Shown: positions 18,293 to 26,311 of the stretch, piece by piece
How positions within the stretch are numbered: position 1 is the first letter of the stretch
Layout of the letters: every line of letters begins with the position of its first letter
Assembly (NCBI RefSeq): GCF_001940455.1
Contig: NZ_MKQR01000023.1
Span: forward strand, 1-64,000
DNA length: 64,000 nt
Direction: 5' to 3'
Origin: Actinokineospora bangkokensis
GTDB lineage: Bacteria; Actinomycetota; Actinomycetes; Mycobacteriales; Pseudonocardiaceae
Translations under genes and position numbers: made by a program
Notes under the pieces: model-generated
What the model saw: only the letters and a program-made list of their open reading frames with translations
The model's database searches: none
What the model was told of the DNA's origin: nothing

Positions 18293-19186
18293 TCAGTGGC
18301 GGAAGAACTTCTCCTTGCGGCCCTTGGCGACGAGCTTGAGCCACTGCGCGAAGGCCTTCGGGTCGCGCTTGGTGCCGAGGAAGTAGAGGCCGAAGCGGAA
18401 CAGCTCCAGCAGGCCGATCTTGCGCATGCCGGGCTGGGAGAGCAGGTAGCCGCGGTTGCGGTAGGTGTAGTAGCGCTTGACCTCGTTCTCCGGGTCCTGG
18501 GCGTGGAAGCGCCCGCCCAGCATGGGCTTGAACTCCTCGGAGCCGTCCGGGTGCAGGTAGGCGGCCTTGAGGCTGGTGCCGAAGGGCAGGCCGGAGCGGG
18601 TGAGGCGGCGGTGCACCTCGACCTCGTCGCCGCGGAAGAAGAGGCGGTAGTCGGGGACGCCGACGACGTCGAGGGTGCTGGCGCGGAAGAGGGCGCCGTT
18701 GAACAGCGAGGCGATGCCGGGCAGGAAGTCGGTGCCGAGCTGGTCGGTCTGGCGCTTCCAGGTGAGGCCGCGGCGCAGCGGGAAGGCGAGGCGGTCGGGG
18801 GCGTCGATGTTGGTGACGACCGGGGAGACCTCGGCCAGGCCGCGGGCCTCGGCGACCTCCAGCAGGGTGGCCAGCACGGTCTCGTCGGCGGGGCGGCCGT
18901 CGTCGTCGGCGAGCCAGACCCAGTCCGCGCCCAGGGACAGGGCGTGCAGCATGCCCAGGGCGAAGCCGCCCGCGCCGCCGAGGTTGCGGTGCGACTCCAG
19001 GTAGGTGGCCGCCACCCCGCAGGACTCCACCAGGTCCCGGGCGGGGTCGTCGGGGCCGTTGTCCACCACGACGAGGTGGTCGACCGGGCGGGTCTGCGCC
19101 GCGATCATCTTCAGCGAGTCGGCGAGCAGGTCCCTGCGGTGGCGGGTGACCACCACCGCCACGACCGCGCCTGCGGGGAGCTTCAT
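18293..19186 (-). CDS. GlfT1-like galactofuranosyltransferase (GT2)
   Basis: A 297-aa GT2 enzyme close in length and motif layout to GlfT1 (Rv3782), which starts galactan by adding Galf to the linker rhamnose. AVVVTRHRR opens the GT-A fold, VVVDNGPDD follows, NLGGAGGFALGM is diagnostic, and LADDDGRP carries the metal-binding triad. Its ATG overlaps the wzt TGA by 4 nt (ATGA). Linkage to an ABC-2 exporter reproduces the Rv3781-Rv3783 trio of M. tuberculosis, here in the order wzm, wzt, GT. Confidence 0.9.
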   Translation of the reverse strand: MKLPAGAVVAVVVTRHRRDLLADSLKMIAAQTRPVDHLVVVDNGPDDPARDLVESCGVAATYLESHRNLGGAGGFALGMLHALSLGADWVWLADDDGRPADETVLATLLEVAEARGLAEVSPVVTNIDAPDRLAFPLRRGLTWKRQTDQLGTDFLPGIASLFNGALFRASTLDVVGVPDYRLFFRGDEVEVHRRLTRSGLPFGTSLKAAYLHPDGSEEFKPMLGGRFHAQDPENEVKRYYTYRNRGYLLSQPGMRKIGLLELFRFGLYFLGTKRDPKAFAQWLKLVAKGRKEKFFRH

Positions 19187-19974
19187 GCCTTCTCGCCGAG
19201 CCTCTCCAGGGTCTCCGGGCTCATGTGCTCGAACGGGTCGCGGCCCTTGTAGGCGGTGAGCACCTCGCGCAGCGAGCCCTGCATCTTCACCCGGCCCTCG
19301 TCCATCCAGATCGCGGTGTTGCACAGCTCGAAGAGCAGGTCGTCGGAGTGCGAGGCGAAGACCAGCATGCCCGAGCGGCGGACCAGGTCGACCAGCCGGT
19401 CGCGGGCCTTGGACATGAACGCCGCGTCGACGGCGCCGATGCCCTCGTCGAGCAGCAGGATCTCCGGGTCGATCGAGGTGACCACGCCCAGCGCCAGGCG
19501 CACCCGCATGCCGGTGGAGTAGGTGCGCAGCGGCAGGTGCAGGTAGTCGCCGAGCTCGGTGAACGCGGAGATGTCGTCGACCCGCTTCTCCATCTCCTTG
19601 CGGGTCATGCCCAGGAACAGGCCCCGGATCATGATGTTCTCCAGGCCGGAGATCTCCGGGTCCATGCCGACCGCGAGGTCGAACACCGGCGCGATCTTGC
19701 CGTTGATCTGCGCGGTGCCCACGGTGGGCTCGTAGATGCCAGACAGCAGCCGCAGCAGCGTGGACTTGCCCGCGCCGTTGTGCCCGACCAGGGCGACCCG
19801 GTCGCCCTCCTTGAGGCTGATGGTGATGTCCTGCAGCGCCTCGATGATCGGGACCTTGGCCTGGGTGCCGATCTTGCCGCCGACCTTGCCCAGGACGAGC
19901 TTCTTCAGCGACCGCGTCTTGGCGTCGAAGATCGGGAAGTCGACGGAGGCGTTGCGGACCTCGATGCTGACCAT
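19183..19974 (-). CDS. wzt: Polysaccharide/galactan ABC exporter ATPase (Wzt-like)
   Basis: A 263-aa ABC ATPase of the O-antigen/teichoic-acid exporter family, homologous in context to Rv3781. Walker A is GHNGAGKST (64-72), the signature is YSTGMRVRLALG (a variant of LSGGQ), and Walker B is ILLLDEGIGAVD, followed by the H-loop ASHSDD. ATG 19974 is chosen because GTGAGG sits 9 nt upstream; a GTG at 19989 directly abuts the wzm stop and is an alternative. It lacks the long C-terminal carbohydrate-binding domain of some Wzt proteins. Confidence 0.92.
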   Translation of the reverse strand: MVSIEVRNASVDFPIFDAKTRSLKKLVLGKVGGKIGTQAKVPIIEALQDITISLKEGDRVALVGHNGAGKSTLLRLLSGIYEPTVGTAQINGKIAPVFDLAVGMDPEISGLENIMIRGLFLGMTRKEMEKRVDDISAFTELGDYLHLPLRTYSTGMRVRLALGVVTSIDPEILLLDEGIGAVDAAFMSKARDRLVDLVRRSGMLVFASHSDDLLFELCNTAIWMDEGRVKMQGSLREVLTAYKGRDPFEHMSPETLERLGEKA

Positions 19975-19989
19975 GTTCGGAAGCCTCAC

Positions 19990-20916
19990 TCAGACCCAGT
20001 AGGAGATGCGGGCACGGTAGTTGCGCATGGCGACCAGGGCCAGCGCCCAGCCGACGAGGGTCACGCCGCCGACGACGACCCAGTGGTGCCAGCTCTGCTG
20101 CAGGCCGAGCAGCGGCGCGCGCAGGATCTGGATGAAGTGGTACACCGGGTTGAGCTCGGCGATGAGGATGGCCCAGGAGTGGTCGCCCTCGCCGAAGCGC
20201 TGGTTGAGGATGTCGGTGGACCACATGATCGGGGTCATGAAGAACACCAGCTGCGTCAGCGCGGCGATGACCTGCGGGATGTCGCGGTAGCGGGTGCTGA
20301 TGATGCCGAAGAGCAGGGTGACCCAGGCGCCGTTGGCGGCGATCAGCACGAAGGCGGGGACCGCCAGCAGCGCCGTCCAGCTCAGGCCCGGCTGCACGAT
20401 CGCGTTGGCGGTCTCCTGCAGCTTGTAGGGCTGGCTGAGGTAGCCGAAGAAGATGATGAGCACGGCCAGGTAGACCAGCAGGTTGTGCACCAGCATCAGC
20501 GTGAGCCGCCACACCGTGCGCAGCGCGTACACCGTCAGCGGCGCGGGCAGGTGCTTGATCAGGCCCTCGTTGGAGATGAACGCGTCCGAGCCCTCGGTGA
20601 GGCAGCCCAGGATGAACGCCCAGACGATGAAGCCGACGGTGACGTACGGCAGGAACGTCCCGATCGGGGAGCCGAACAGCTGCGAGTACAGCAGGCCGAG
20701 GCCCGCGGAGGTGACGGCCATGCTCAGGGTGATCCACAGCGGGCCGATCACCGAGCGGCGGTAGCGCTGCTTGATGTCCTGCCAGCCGAGGTGGCCCCAC
20801 AGCTCGCGCGCGGCGAGCCCCTCGCGGATGTCCTGGAACGCCCGCGCCCAGCTGCGCCCCGCGTGCACCGGCGGGGGCGAGGTGGGCACTGACTCGATGG
20901 CGCTGATTGCTGACAC
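19990..20916 (-). CDS. wzm: Polysaccharide/galactan ABC exporter permease (Wzm-like)
   Basis: A 308-aa ABC-2 permease with six predicted helices. RELWGHLGWQDIKQRYRRS is the conserved cytoplasmic entry helix, and FFMTPIMWSTDIL and ELNPVYHFIQILRAPLLG are family hallmarks. With Wzt it moves a lipid-linked polymer across the membrane. GTG 20916 has TACGCT (20930-20925) 8 nt upstream and no ribosome site, suggesting a leaderless operon mRNA. The gene is divergent from the cytidylyltransferase gene, with 72 bp between. Confidence 0.93.
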   Translation of the reverse strand: MSAISAIESVPTSPPPVHAGRSWARAFQDIREGLAARELWGHLGWQDIKQRYRRSVIGPLWITLSMAVTSAGLGLLYSQLFGSPIGTFLPYVTVGFIVWAFILGCLTEGSDAFISNEGLIKHLPAPLTVYALRTVWRLTLMLVHNLLVYLAVLIIFFGYLSQPYKLQETANAIVQPGLSWTALLAVPAFVLIAANGAWVTLLFGIISTRYRDIPQVIAALTQLVFFMTPIMWSTDILNQRFGEGDHSWAILIAELNPVYHFIQILRAPLLGLQQSWHHWVVVGGVTLVGWALALVAMRNYRARISYWV

Positions 20917-20988
20917 GAATGGTGAGCGTACCGGCGCGCGGCCGGGCTGGGACCGGGGGAGCGCGACAGCGGTGACGGCCCTGGCAGC

Positions 20989-22260
20989 ATGGGTGTCGTG
21001 TCTGCTCCCGCTGTTCCCCCCGCCCGGGTCGTGGCCGTGGTCCCCGCCCGGGGTGGTTCCAAGGGCGTGCCCGGCAAGAACCTCGCCACCGTGGGCGGGG
21101 TGCCGCTGGTGGCCAGGGCGGTGACCGCGGTGCTCGACTCCGGCGTGGTCGACGAGGTCGTGGTCAGCACCGACAGCGCCGAGATCTCCGCCGCGGCCGC
21201 CGCTGCGGGGGCCACGGCGCTGCCCAGGCCCGCCGAGCTGTCGGGGGACACCGCGTCGTCGGAGTCGGCTGTGCTGCACGCCCTGGACGTGCTGCGCGAG
21301 CGCGACGGCGCCGACCCGGGGGTGGTGCTGCTGGTGCAGTGCACCTCGCCGTTCATCGCCCCGGAGACGGTGTCGGCGGTGGTCTCGCGGGTCCGCGAGG
21401 GGGGCGCCGACTCGGCGTTCACCGCGGTGCGGGTGCACGAGTTCCTCTGGCGGGTGAGCCCGGACGGCGCAGCCGACGGGGTCAACCACGACAAGTCGGT
21501 GCGCCCGCGCAGGCAGGACCGGGAGCCGGAGTACCGGGAGACCGGGGCCGTCTACGCCATGCGCACGGCCGGGCTGCGCGCCGCGGGCCACCGGTTCTTC
21601 GGCCGCACCGAGCTGGTCGAGGTGCCCGCCGCGGACGCGCTGGAGGTCGACACCCCCGACGAGCTGGCGCTGGCCAGGCGGGTGGCCGAGGGCCGCGCCG
21701 AGGTGCGGGTGCTGCCGGTGGACGCCCTGGTCACCGACTTCGACGGGGTGCACACCGACGACACCGCGACGGTCACCCAGGACGGCGTCGAGTCGGTGCG
21801 GGTGAGCCGCTCCGACGGCGCGGGCGTGGCGCTGCTGCGCGCGGCGGGGGTGCCGATGATGATCCTGTCCGTCGAGCTGAACCCGGTGGTGGCCGCCCGC
21901 GCCCGCAAGCTCGGCGTCGAGGTGGCGCACGGGGTGGCCGACAAGGTGGTCCGGCTCCGGCAGTGGATGCGGGACCACGACCTGGACCCCGCGCGGGTGG
22001 CCTACGTGGGCAACGACCTGCGAGACCTGCCCTGCATGGCGGCCGTCGGCTGGCCGGTGGCGGTGGCCGATGCGCGACCGGAGGTGCGCGCGGTGGCTAG
22101 GGTCGTGCTGCGGCGCGGTGGCGGCGCCGGTGCCGTCCGCGAGGTGGCCGACCTGATCCTCGCCGCGCCGGGTCCGCGCGCGCACGCCGAGCCCCCGGGC
22201 CGGGTCGTGCCCCACGACCCGCCCGCCCCGCTCGGGGCGACCCGGCACGACGACAACTGA
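20989..22260 (+). CDS. Acylneuraminate/nonulosonate cytidylyltransferase fused to a KdsC-type HAD phosphatase
   Basis: A 423-aa bifunctional protein. Residues 13-232 are a CMP-nonulosonate synthetase: VVAVVPARGGSKGVPGKNL is the CTP-binding loop, then QCTSPF and ALEVDTPDEL. Residues about 244-390 are a HAD phosphatase of KdsC type: VTDFDGVHTDD (Asp250, Asp252) and GNDLRDLPCM (motif IV). The two-domain order resembles vertebrate CMP-sialate synthetase. The HAD Asp residues are intact, so it may dephosphorylate a nonulosonate 9-phosphate. A GTG at 20998 is an alternative start. It leads into neuB and a GT29-like gene. Confidence 0.9.
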   Translation: MGVVSAPAVPPARVVAVVPARGGSKGVPGKNLATVGGVPLVARAVTAVLDSGVVDEVVVSTDSAEISAAAAAAGATALPRPAELSGDTASSESAVLHALDVLRERDGADPGVVLLVQCTSPFIAPETVSAVVSRVREGGADSAFTAVRVHEFLWRVSPDGAADGVNHDKSVRPRRQDREPEYRETGAVYAMRTAGLRAAGHRFFGRTELVEVPAADALEVDTPDELALARRVAEGRAEVRVLPVDALVTDFDGVHTDDTATVTQDGVESVRVSRSDGAGVALLRAAGVPMMILSVELNPVVAARARKLGVEVAHGVADKVVRLRQWMRDHDLDPARVAYVGNDLRDLPCMAAVGWPVAVADARPEVRAVARVVLRRGGGAGAVREVADLILAAPGPRAHAEPPGRVVPHDPPAPLGATRHDDN

Positions 22261-22301
22261 GCCCGCGCCAGCCCCTTGTGACCCAGCCCTAGGAGCCCCT
22301 G

Positions 22302-23183
22302 ATGAGCACACCCGCACCGACCGTGGCGATCGGCGACCGGGTGGTCGGAGCAGGCCACCCCGCCTACGTCGTCGCCGAGGCGGGCATCAACCACAACGGC
22401 GACGTCGAGCTGGCGAAGCGGCTGGTGGACGTGGCCGCCGACGCGGGCGCCGACGCGGTGAAGTTCCAGAAGCGCACGCCCGAGATCGCGACCCCCGCCG
22501 CCATGCGCGACACCCGGCGGGAGACGCCGTGGGGCGAGATGAGCTACCTGGAGTACCGCTACCGGGTCGAGTTCGACGAGGCCCAGTACGGCGAGATCGC
22601 CCGGCACTGCGACAAGCGCGGCATCGCCTGGTTCGCCTCGCCCTGGGACGTGCCCAGCGTGGAGTTCCTGGAGCGGTTCGACGTGCCCACGCACAAGGTG
22701 GCCTCGGCGTCGCTGACCGACGTCCCGCTGCTGGAGGCGCTGCGGGCCACCGGCAAGCCGATCATCTGCTCCACCGGCATGTCGACGCTGGAGGAGGTGG
22801 AGCGCGCGGTCGAGGTGCTGGGCACCGAGCGGCTGGTGCTGCTGCACGCCACCTCCACCTACCCGTGCCCGCCGGAGGAGTCGAACCTGCGCACCATCGA
22901 GACGCTGCGGCAGCGCTTCCCGGGGGTGCCGGTCGGCTACTCCGGGCACGAGCGCGGCTTGCAGGTCTCGATCGCCGCGGTGGCCCTGGGCGCCTGCGTC
23001 GTCGAGCGGCACGTGACCCTGGACCGGGCGATGTGGGGCTCGGACCACGCCGCGTCGCTGGAGCCCGACGGCCTGCGCAAGCTCGTCCGGGACGTGCGGA
23101 TCGTCGAGACCGCGCTGGGCGACGGGGTCAAGCGGGTCTTCCCCGGCGAGGAGGCCCCCCGCAAGCGCTTGCGCGTGGTCTGA
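22302..23183 (+). CDS. neuB: N-acetylneuraminate synthase family protein (NeuB-like)
   Basis: A 293-aa TIM-barrel synthase that condenses PEP with a hexose or hexosamine acceptor to form a nonulosonic acid. AEAGINHNGD, CSTGMSTLEE, HATSTYPCPPEESNL, GYSGHERG and VERHVTLDRAMWGSDH are the conserved blocks. It ends without the C-terminal antifreeze-like SAF domain present in the roughly 350-aa enzymes of Neisseria and Campylobacter. No NeuC epimerase lies nearby, so the acceptor may be mannose or mannose 6-phosphate, giving Kdn. ATG start with AGGAG upstream. Confidence 0.92.
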   Translation: MSTPAPTVAIGDRVVGAGHPAYVVAEAGINHNGDVELAKRLVDVAADAGADAVKFQKRTPEIATPAAMRDTRRETPWGEMSYLEYRYRVEFDEAQYGEIARHCDKRGIAWFASPWDVPSVEFLERFDVPTHKVASASLTDVPLLEALRATGKPIICSTGMSTLEEVERAVEVLGTERLVLLHATSTYPCPPEESNLRTIETLRQRFPGVPVGYSGHERGLQVSIAAVALGACVVERHVTLDRAMWGSDHAASLEPDGLRKLVRDVRIVETALGDGVKRVFPGEEAPRKRLRVV

Positions 23184-23277
23184 CCGCGCGGCGCCGGTCG
23201 TCGCGGCCGGGGGGACGAGTGCCCGTGCGCGTCCCCCCGGCCGGTAAGGTCATCCACCGCGCGCAGCGCGTGCGCGC

Positions 23278-24000
23278 GTGATCAGCGACGACACCAGCAC
23301 CGCGAGGCACCGATTCCGCATGACAGCCGTTGAGCCCGACGTGCCCACCACGTCCGAGGCGCTGCGCGCCGACCTGGCCGCCCTGCTGGCCGCCTACGCC
23401 CGGCACGACCCGCCGCGCTCGATCGCGGTCGTGGGCAACGCCCCGGTGGCCCCGGACGCCGAGCGGGCCGCCGCCGTGGACGGCTGCGACCTGGTGGTCC
23501 GGATGACCACCTTCGCCCTGGACGCCCCCGGCGGGCCGCCCGCGCTGGGCCGCCGCGCCGACGTGGTGGTGCTGCACCGCGGCGTGGTCGCCAGCCCGCA
23601 CCTGTTCGCCGACTACACCTCGCGGCTGTACCTGCTGGTGGAGCCGGGCAGGCTGCACTGGGAGACCGACCGGCTGCCCGAGTGGTGGCCGCAGGACCTG
23701 GGCTTCCAGCCGGTGCCGAACCGGGAGTTCACCGTCGAGCTGAACCGGCTGCTGGGCTACGACCCCGGGGTCGCGGAGTGGGCCACCACCGGCACGCTCA
23801 CCGCGTTCCTGGTCAGCGAGCTGTTCCCCGCCGCCCGCGTGCTGATGACCGGCATGTCGATCATCGACCGCCCGCAGCAGACCACCTTCGAGCACGCCTG
23901 GGGCGAGTCGGTGCGGGTCACCGCCGAGCACCGCCTCGACGCCGAGTCCGCGCTGCTGCGCTCCTGGATGTCCACCGGAAGGATCGAGGTGCTCCGATGA
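23278..24000 (+). CDS. GT29 sialyltransferase-like protein
   Basis: A 240-aa soluble protein with the layout of the eukaryote-type sialyltransferase family GT29. An L-like motif (48-79) reads SIAVVGNAP then VDGCDLVVRM. An S-like motif (169-193) reads ATTGTLTAFLVSELFP. A VS-like HX4E is present as HRLDAE (His218, Glu223). It follows the CMP-nonulosonate synthetase and NeuB genes, so transfer of the CMP-activated sugar to an acceptor is a consistent role. No signal or membrane segment is visible. GTG 23278 is the first start; ATG 23320 is possible. TAAGGT (23245-23250) may be a -10 box. Its TGA overlaps the next ATG. Confidence 0.75.
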   Translation: MISDDTSTARHRFRMTAVEPDVPTTSEALRADLAALLAAYARHDPPRSIAVVGNAPVAPDAERAAAVDGCDLVVRMTTFALDAPGGPPALGRRADVVVLHRGVVASPHLFADYTSRLYLLVEPGRLHWETDRLPEWWPQDLGFQPVPNREFTVELNRLLGYDPGVAEWATTGTLTAFLVSELFPAARVLMTGMSIIDRPQQTTFEHAWGESVRVTAEHRLDAESALLRSWMSTGRIEVLR

Positions 24001-24509
24001 CCAGCCCCGTCTCCGGCGCCGCAGCCCGGCTGCGCGGCGCGGCCCGCCAGGCGGGCAGGCCGGTGTGGCTCAAGGTGCGCCGCCGCATCGACGGCCTCAT
24101 CGTCGAGCGGCTGGCCCCGCTCGCCGAGCGCGAGCAGCTGCACGCCGAGCAGCTGCACCTGCGCCTCGACGAGACCCAGCAGCACCTGCGCTCGCTGTCG
24201 GACGACCTGGCCGCGGGCATGCAGGACTGCGACCGCCGGTTGCGCGAGGTCGCCGCGGGCCTGGAGTGGCTCGACCACGAGCACCGCCGCATCGGCCCGC
24301 AGCTGGCCGCGGTGGAGGCCCGCCTGGCCGAGCTGGAGCGCGGGGTCGCCCGCGCCGAGCAGGCCGAGCCGGGGGCCGAGGAGCCCGCCGACCCGTCGCT
24401 GGCGGCCGTGCTCGCCGAGATCCGCGCCGAGCACGCCCGCGTCCGCGCCCGCCTGGGCACGGTCAACCGCTACGAGGAGCGCCTGGCCCGCCTGGAGGGC
24501 AGCGCCTGA
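23997..24509 (+). CDS. Coiled-coil protein of unknown function
   Basis: A 170-aa, highly charged protein that is almost entirely helical. About 45-165 has heptad-like Leu/Ala and Glu/Arg spacing (for example LRLDETQQHLRSLSDDLAAG and LAAVEARLAELERGV). It has a basic N-terminus (WLKVRRRIDG) and no membrane segment. The start overlaps the GT29-like stop (ATGA), so it is translated with it. It could scaffold or tether the glycosyltransferase, by analogy with coiled-coil partners in polymer assembly; this is only context. Confidence 0.75.
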   Translation: MTSPVSGAAARLRGAARQAGRPVWLKVRRRIDGLIVERLAPLAEREQLHAEQLHLRLDETQQHLRSLSDDLAAGMQDCDRRLREVAAGLEWLDHEHRRIGPQLAAVEARLAELERGVARAEQAEPGAEEPADPSLAAVLAEIRAEHARVRARLGTVNRYEERLARLEGSA

Positions 24510-24531
24510 GCGGCACCCCCGCCCGCACGCA

Positions 24532-24568
24532 CGAGGCCCCGGCAGCCGCATCGGCTGCCGGGGCCTCG
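24532..24568. terminator. 17-bp perfect hairpin between convergent operons
   Basis: CGAGGCCCCGGCAGCCG and its exact complement flank a 3-nt loop. It is located between the stop of the coiled-coil gene and the stop of the M28 peptidase gene, so it can serve both strands. Confidence 0.88.
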
Positions 24569-24582
24569 TCGGTGCTGGTGGG

Positions 24583-26118
24583 TCAGCTCACGACGGTGTG
24601 CGGGTCGAGGGAGGCGGTGCGGGTGACCGCCTTCTTCTGCGCCGCGGCCTTCTTGGCCTGGGCGCGGGCCGCGCGCGGCGGCACGCCGTTGACCTCCTCG
24701 GTGCTGATGGCGTACGAGGCCACCACCCAGGCGATCGCGTCGGAGTTGCGGTCGAGCGCGACGCGGTCGATGTTGCCCAGGTTGTCGCAGGCCTGGTGGT
24801 AGCACTTGTCGTAGGCCTGGCCGGCGACACCGCCCCACAGGTCGGCCTCGGCCTGGGTCTTGAGGCCCTCGGCGCCGGTGAACAGGCCACCGGCCGGGAT
24901 GCCCTGGTTGATGAACTCGCCGTAGTCCGAGCGGCCGGTGAAGTCGGTGCCGCGGGTCTGCACGCCCTGCGAACCCAGGAAGCCGGTGAACGCCGCCTCG
25001 ATCTGGCCCGAGCCGTAGGGGCCCGCGCCCGCGCCGACGCCGTCGGAGTCGTCACCGTCGTAGACGAAGTAGCCCGCGTTCGGCGAGGCCACCATGTCGA
25101 AGTTCAGGTAGAGGGCGATGTCGAGCTGCTGCTCGAACGACAGCGACTGGACGAACTTCGTCGAGCCGACCAGGCCGTACTCCTCGGCGCTCCACCACGC
25201 GAAGCGCACCGCGTTGTTGACCTTCGGCGAGCCGCCGAGCTGGACGGCGGTCTCCAGCAGCGCCGCGCTGCCCGAGCCGTTGTCGTTGATGCCGGGGCCC
25301 TCGGTGACGCTGTCGAGGTGCGCGCCCGCCATGACCACGTTGTTCTTCTTGCCGGTCTTGGTCTGGGCGATCACGTTGAAGCTCTGCCGGTCCTCGACCA
25401 GCACCCGCAGCTCCACGGTAACGACCTGGCCGGGGTTGGCGGCCAGGGCCAGCCCGTCGGCCTTGGTGATGCCGCCGGTCGGGATGTAGACGATGCTCGG
25501 GTCGCTGCCCAGGGTGCCGTTGAGCGGGCCGTCGGTGTTGTTGTAGACGACCGCGGCGACGGCGCCCGCCGCGGCGGCGTTGGCCTGCTTGACCTGGAAG
25601 GTGCAGCCGCCGCGGGAGATCAGCGCGACCTTGCCGGTGACGTCGAGGCCCGCGTAGTCCGAGGCCTCGCAGCCCGGGGTGGTGTCGGCGCCCGCGGGCA
25701 CCACGGCCAGCGGGGCGGTCACCCCGCCCACCGGGGTGGACTTGCTGGTGGTCATGACCGTGATCGGCACCGCGCCCGACGGCGTGGTCAGCTTCTCGGC
25801 CAGGGTCTCGCTGTAGGCGAAGGTGAACGGCTGCCGCCAGAGGTCGTAGCCCGCGGCGGCGAGCTTGGACTCGACGTACTGCGCGGACTGCTCGTGGCCG
25901 GGGGTCGAGGCCGCGCGGGTGCCGCCGTTGCGGTCGGCGAGCCGCTGCAGGGCGATCAGGTGCCGGTTCACCCCCTCGCCGGTGACCTTCTTGACCAGGT
26001 TCTTCGCCAGCGCGGGCCCGTCGGGCAGCTGCGCCGCGGCGGGCAGCGCGGTCAGCGACAGCGTCCCCGCCGCCGCCAGGACCGCGGCCCCGGCTCGGAT
26101 CGTCAAGCTCGTGGACAT
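24583..26118 (-). CDS. Secreted M28-family aminopeptidase with PA domain (copy 1)
   Basis: A 511-aa secreted zinc aminopeptidase like the Streptomyces griseus enzyme. A Sec signal (residues 1-29, ending LPAAA) is followed by a PA insert with CEASDYAGLDVTGKVALI and GGCTFQVK. The M28 core has AGAHLDSVTEGPGINDNGSG (zinc His and Asp), SAEEYGLVGS (catalytic and zinc Glu), NFDMVASPN (zinc Asp) and CYHQACDN (zinc His). All metal ligands are present. ATG 26118 has AAGGGG upstream. It is a tandem paralogue of the next gene, separated by about 190 bp and a terminator, so each is transcribed on its own. Confidence 0.94.
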   Translation of the reverse strand: MSTSLTIRAGAAVLAAAGTLSLTALPAAAQLPDGPALAKNLVKKVTGEGVNRHLIALQRLADRNGGTRAASTPGHEQSAQYVESKLAAAGYDLWRQPFTFAYSETLAEKLTTPSGAVPITVMTTSKSTPVGGVTAPLAVVPAGADTTPGCEASDYAGLDVTGKVALISRGGCTFQVKQANAAAAGAVAAVVYNNTDGPLNGTLGSDPSIVYIPTGGITKADGLALAANPGQVVTVELRVLVEDRQSFNVIAQTKTGKKNNVVMAGAHLDSVTEGPGINDNGSGSAALLETAVQLGGSPKVNNAVRFAWWSAEEYGLVGSTKFVQSLSFEQQLDIALYLNFDMVASPNAGYFVYDGDDSDGVGAGAGPYGSGQIEAAFTGFLGSQGVQTRGTDFTGRSDYGEFINQGIPAGGLFTGAEGLKTQAEADLWGGVAGQAYDKCYHQACDNLGNIDRVALDRNSDAIAWVVASYAISTEEVNGVPPRAARAQAKKAAAQKKAVTRTASLDPHTVVS

Positions 26119-26264
26119 GCACAAACCCCTTGCTGCAGGTTGGAATCCGACCGAGGCCGACCAGGGCCCCGACGTGATCCGGTGCCTCGGCGCTGACACC
26201 CTCACCTGATCGGGAGTCGTCGGTCAAGAGCCCACCGTTACCAGTGAAGGGCCCGCACACCGAG

Positions 26265-26296
26265 GGACCCCCGCGACCGCGCGGCCGCGGGGGTCC
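26265..26296 (-). terminator. 11-bp hairpin after M28 copy 2
   Basis: GGACCCCCGCG pairs with CGCGGGGGTCC across a 10-nt GC loop, 15 nt beyond the stop of the second M28 gene on the minus strand. Confidence 0.75.
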
Positions 26297-26311
26297 TTCC
26301 GGGTGTGCTGG

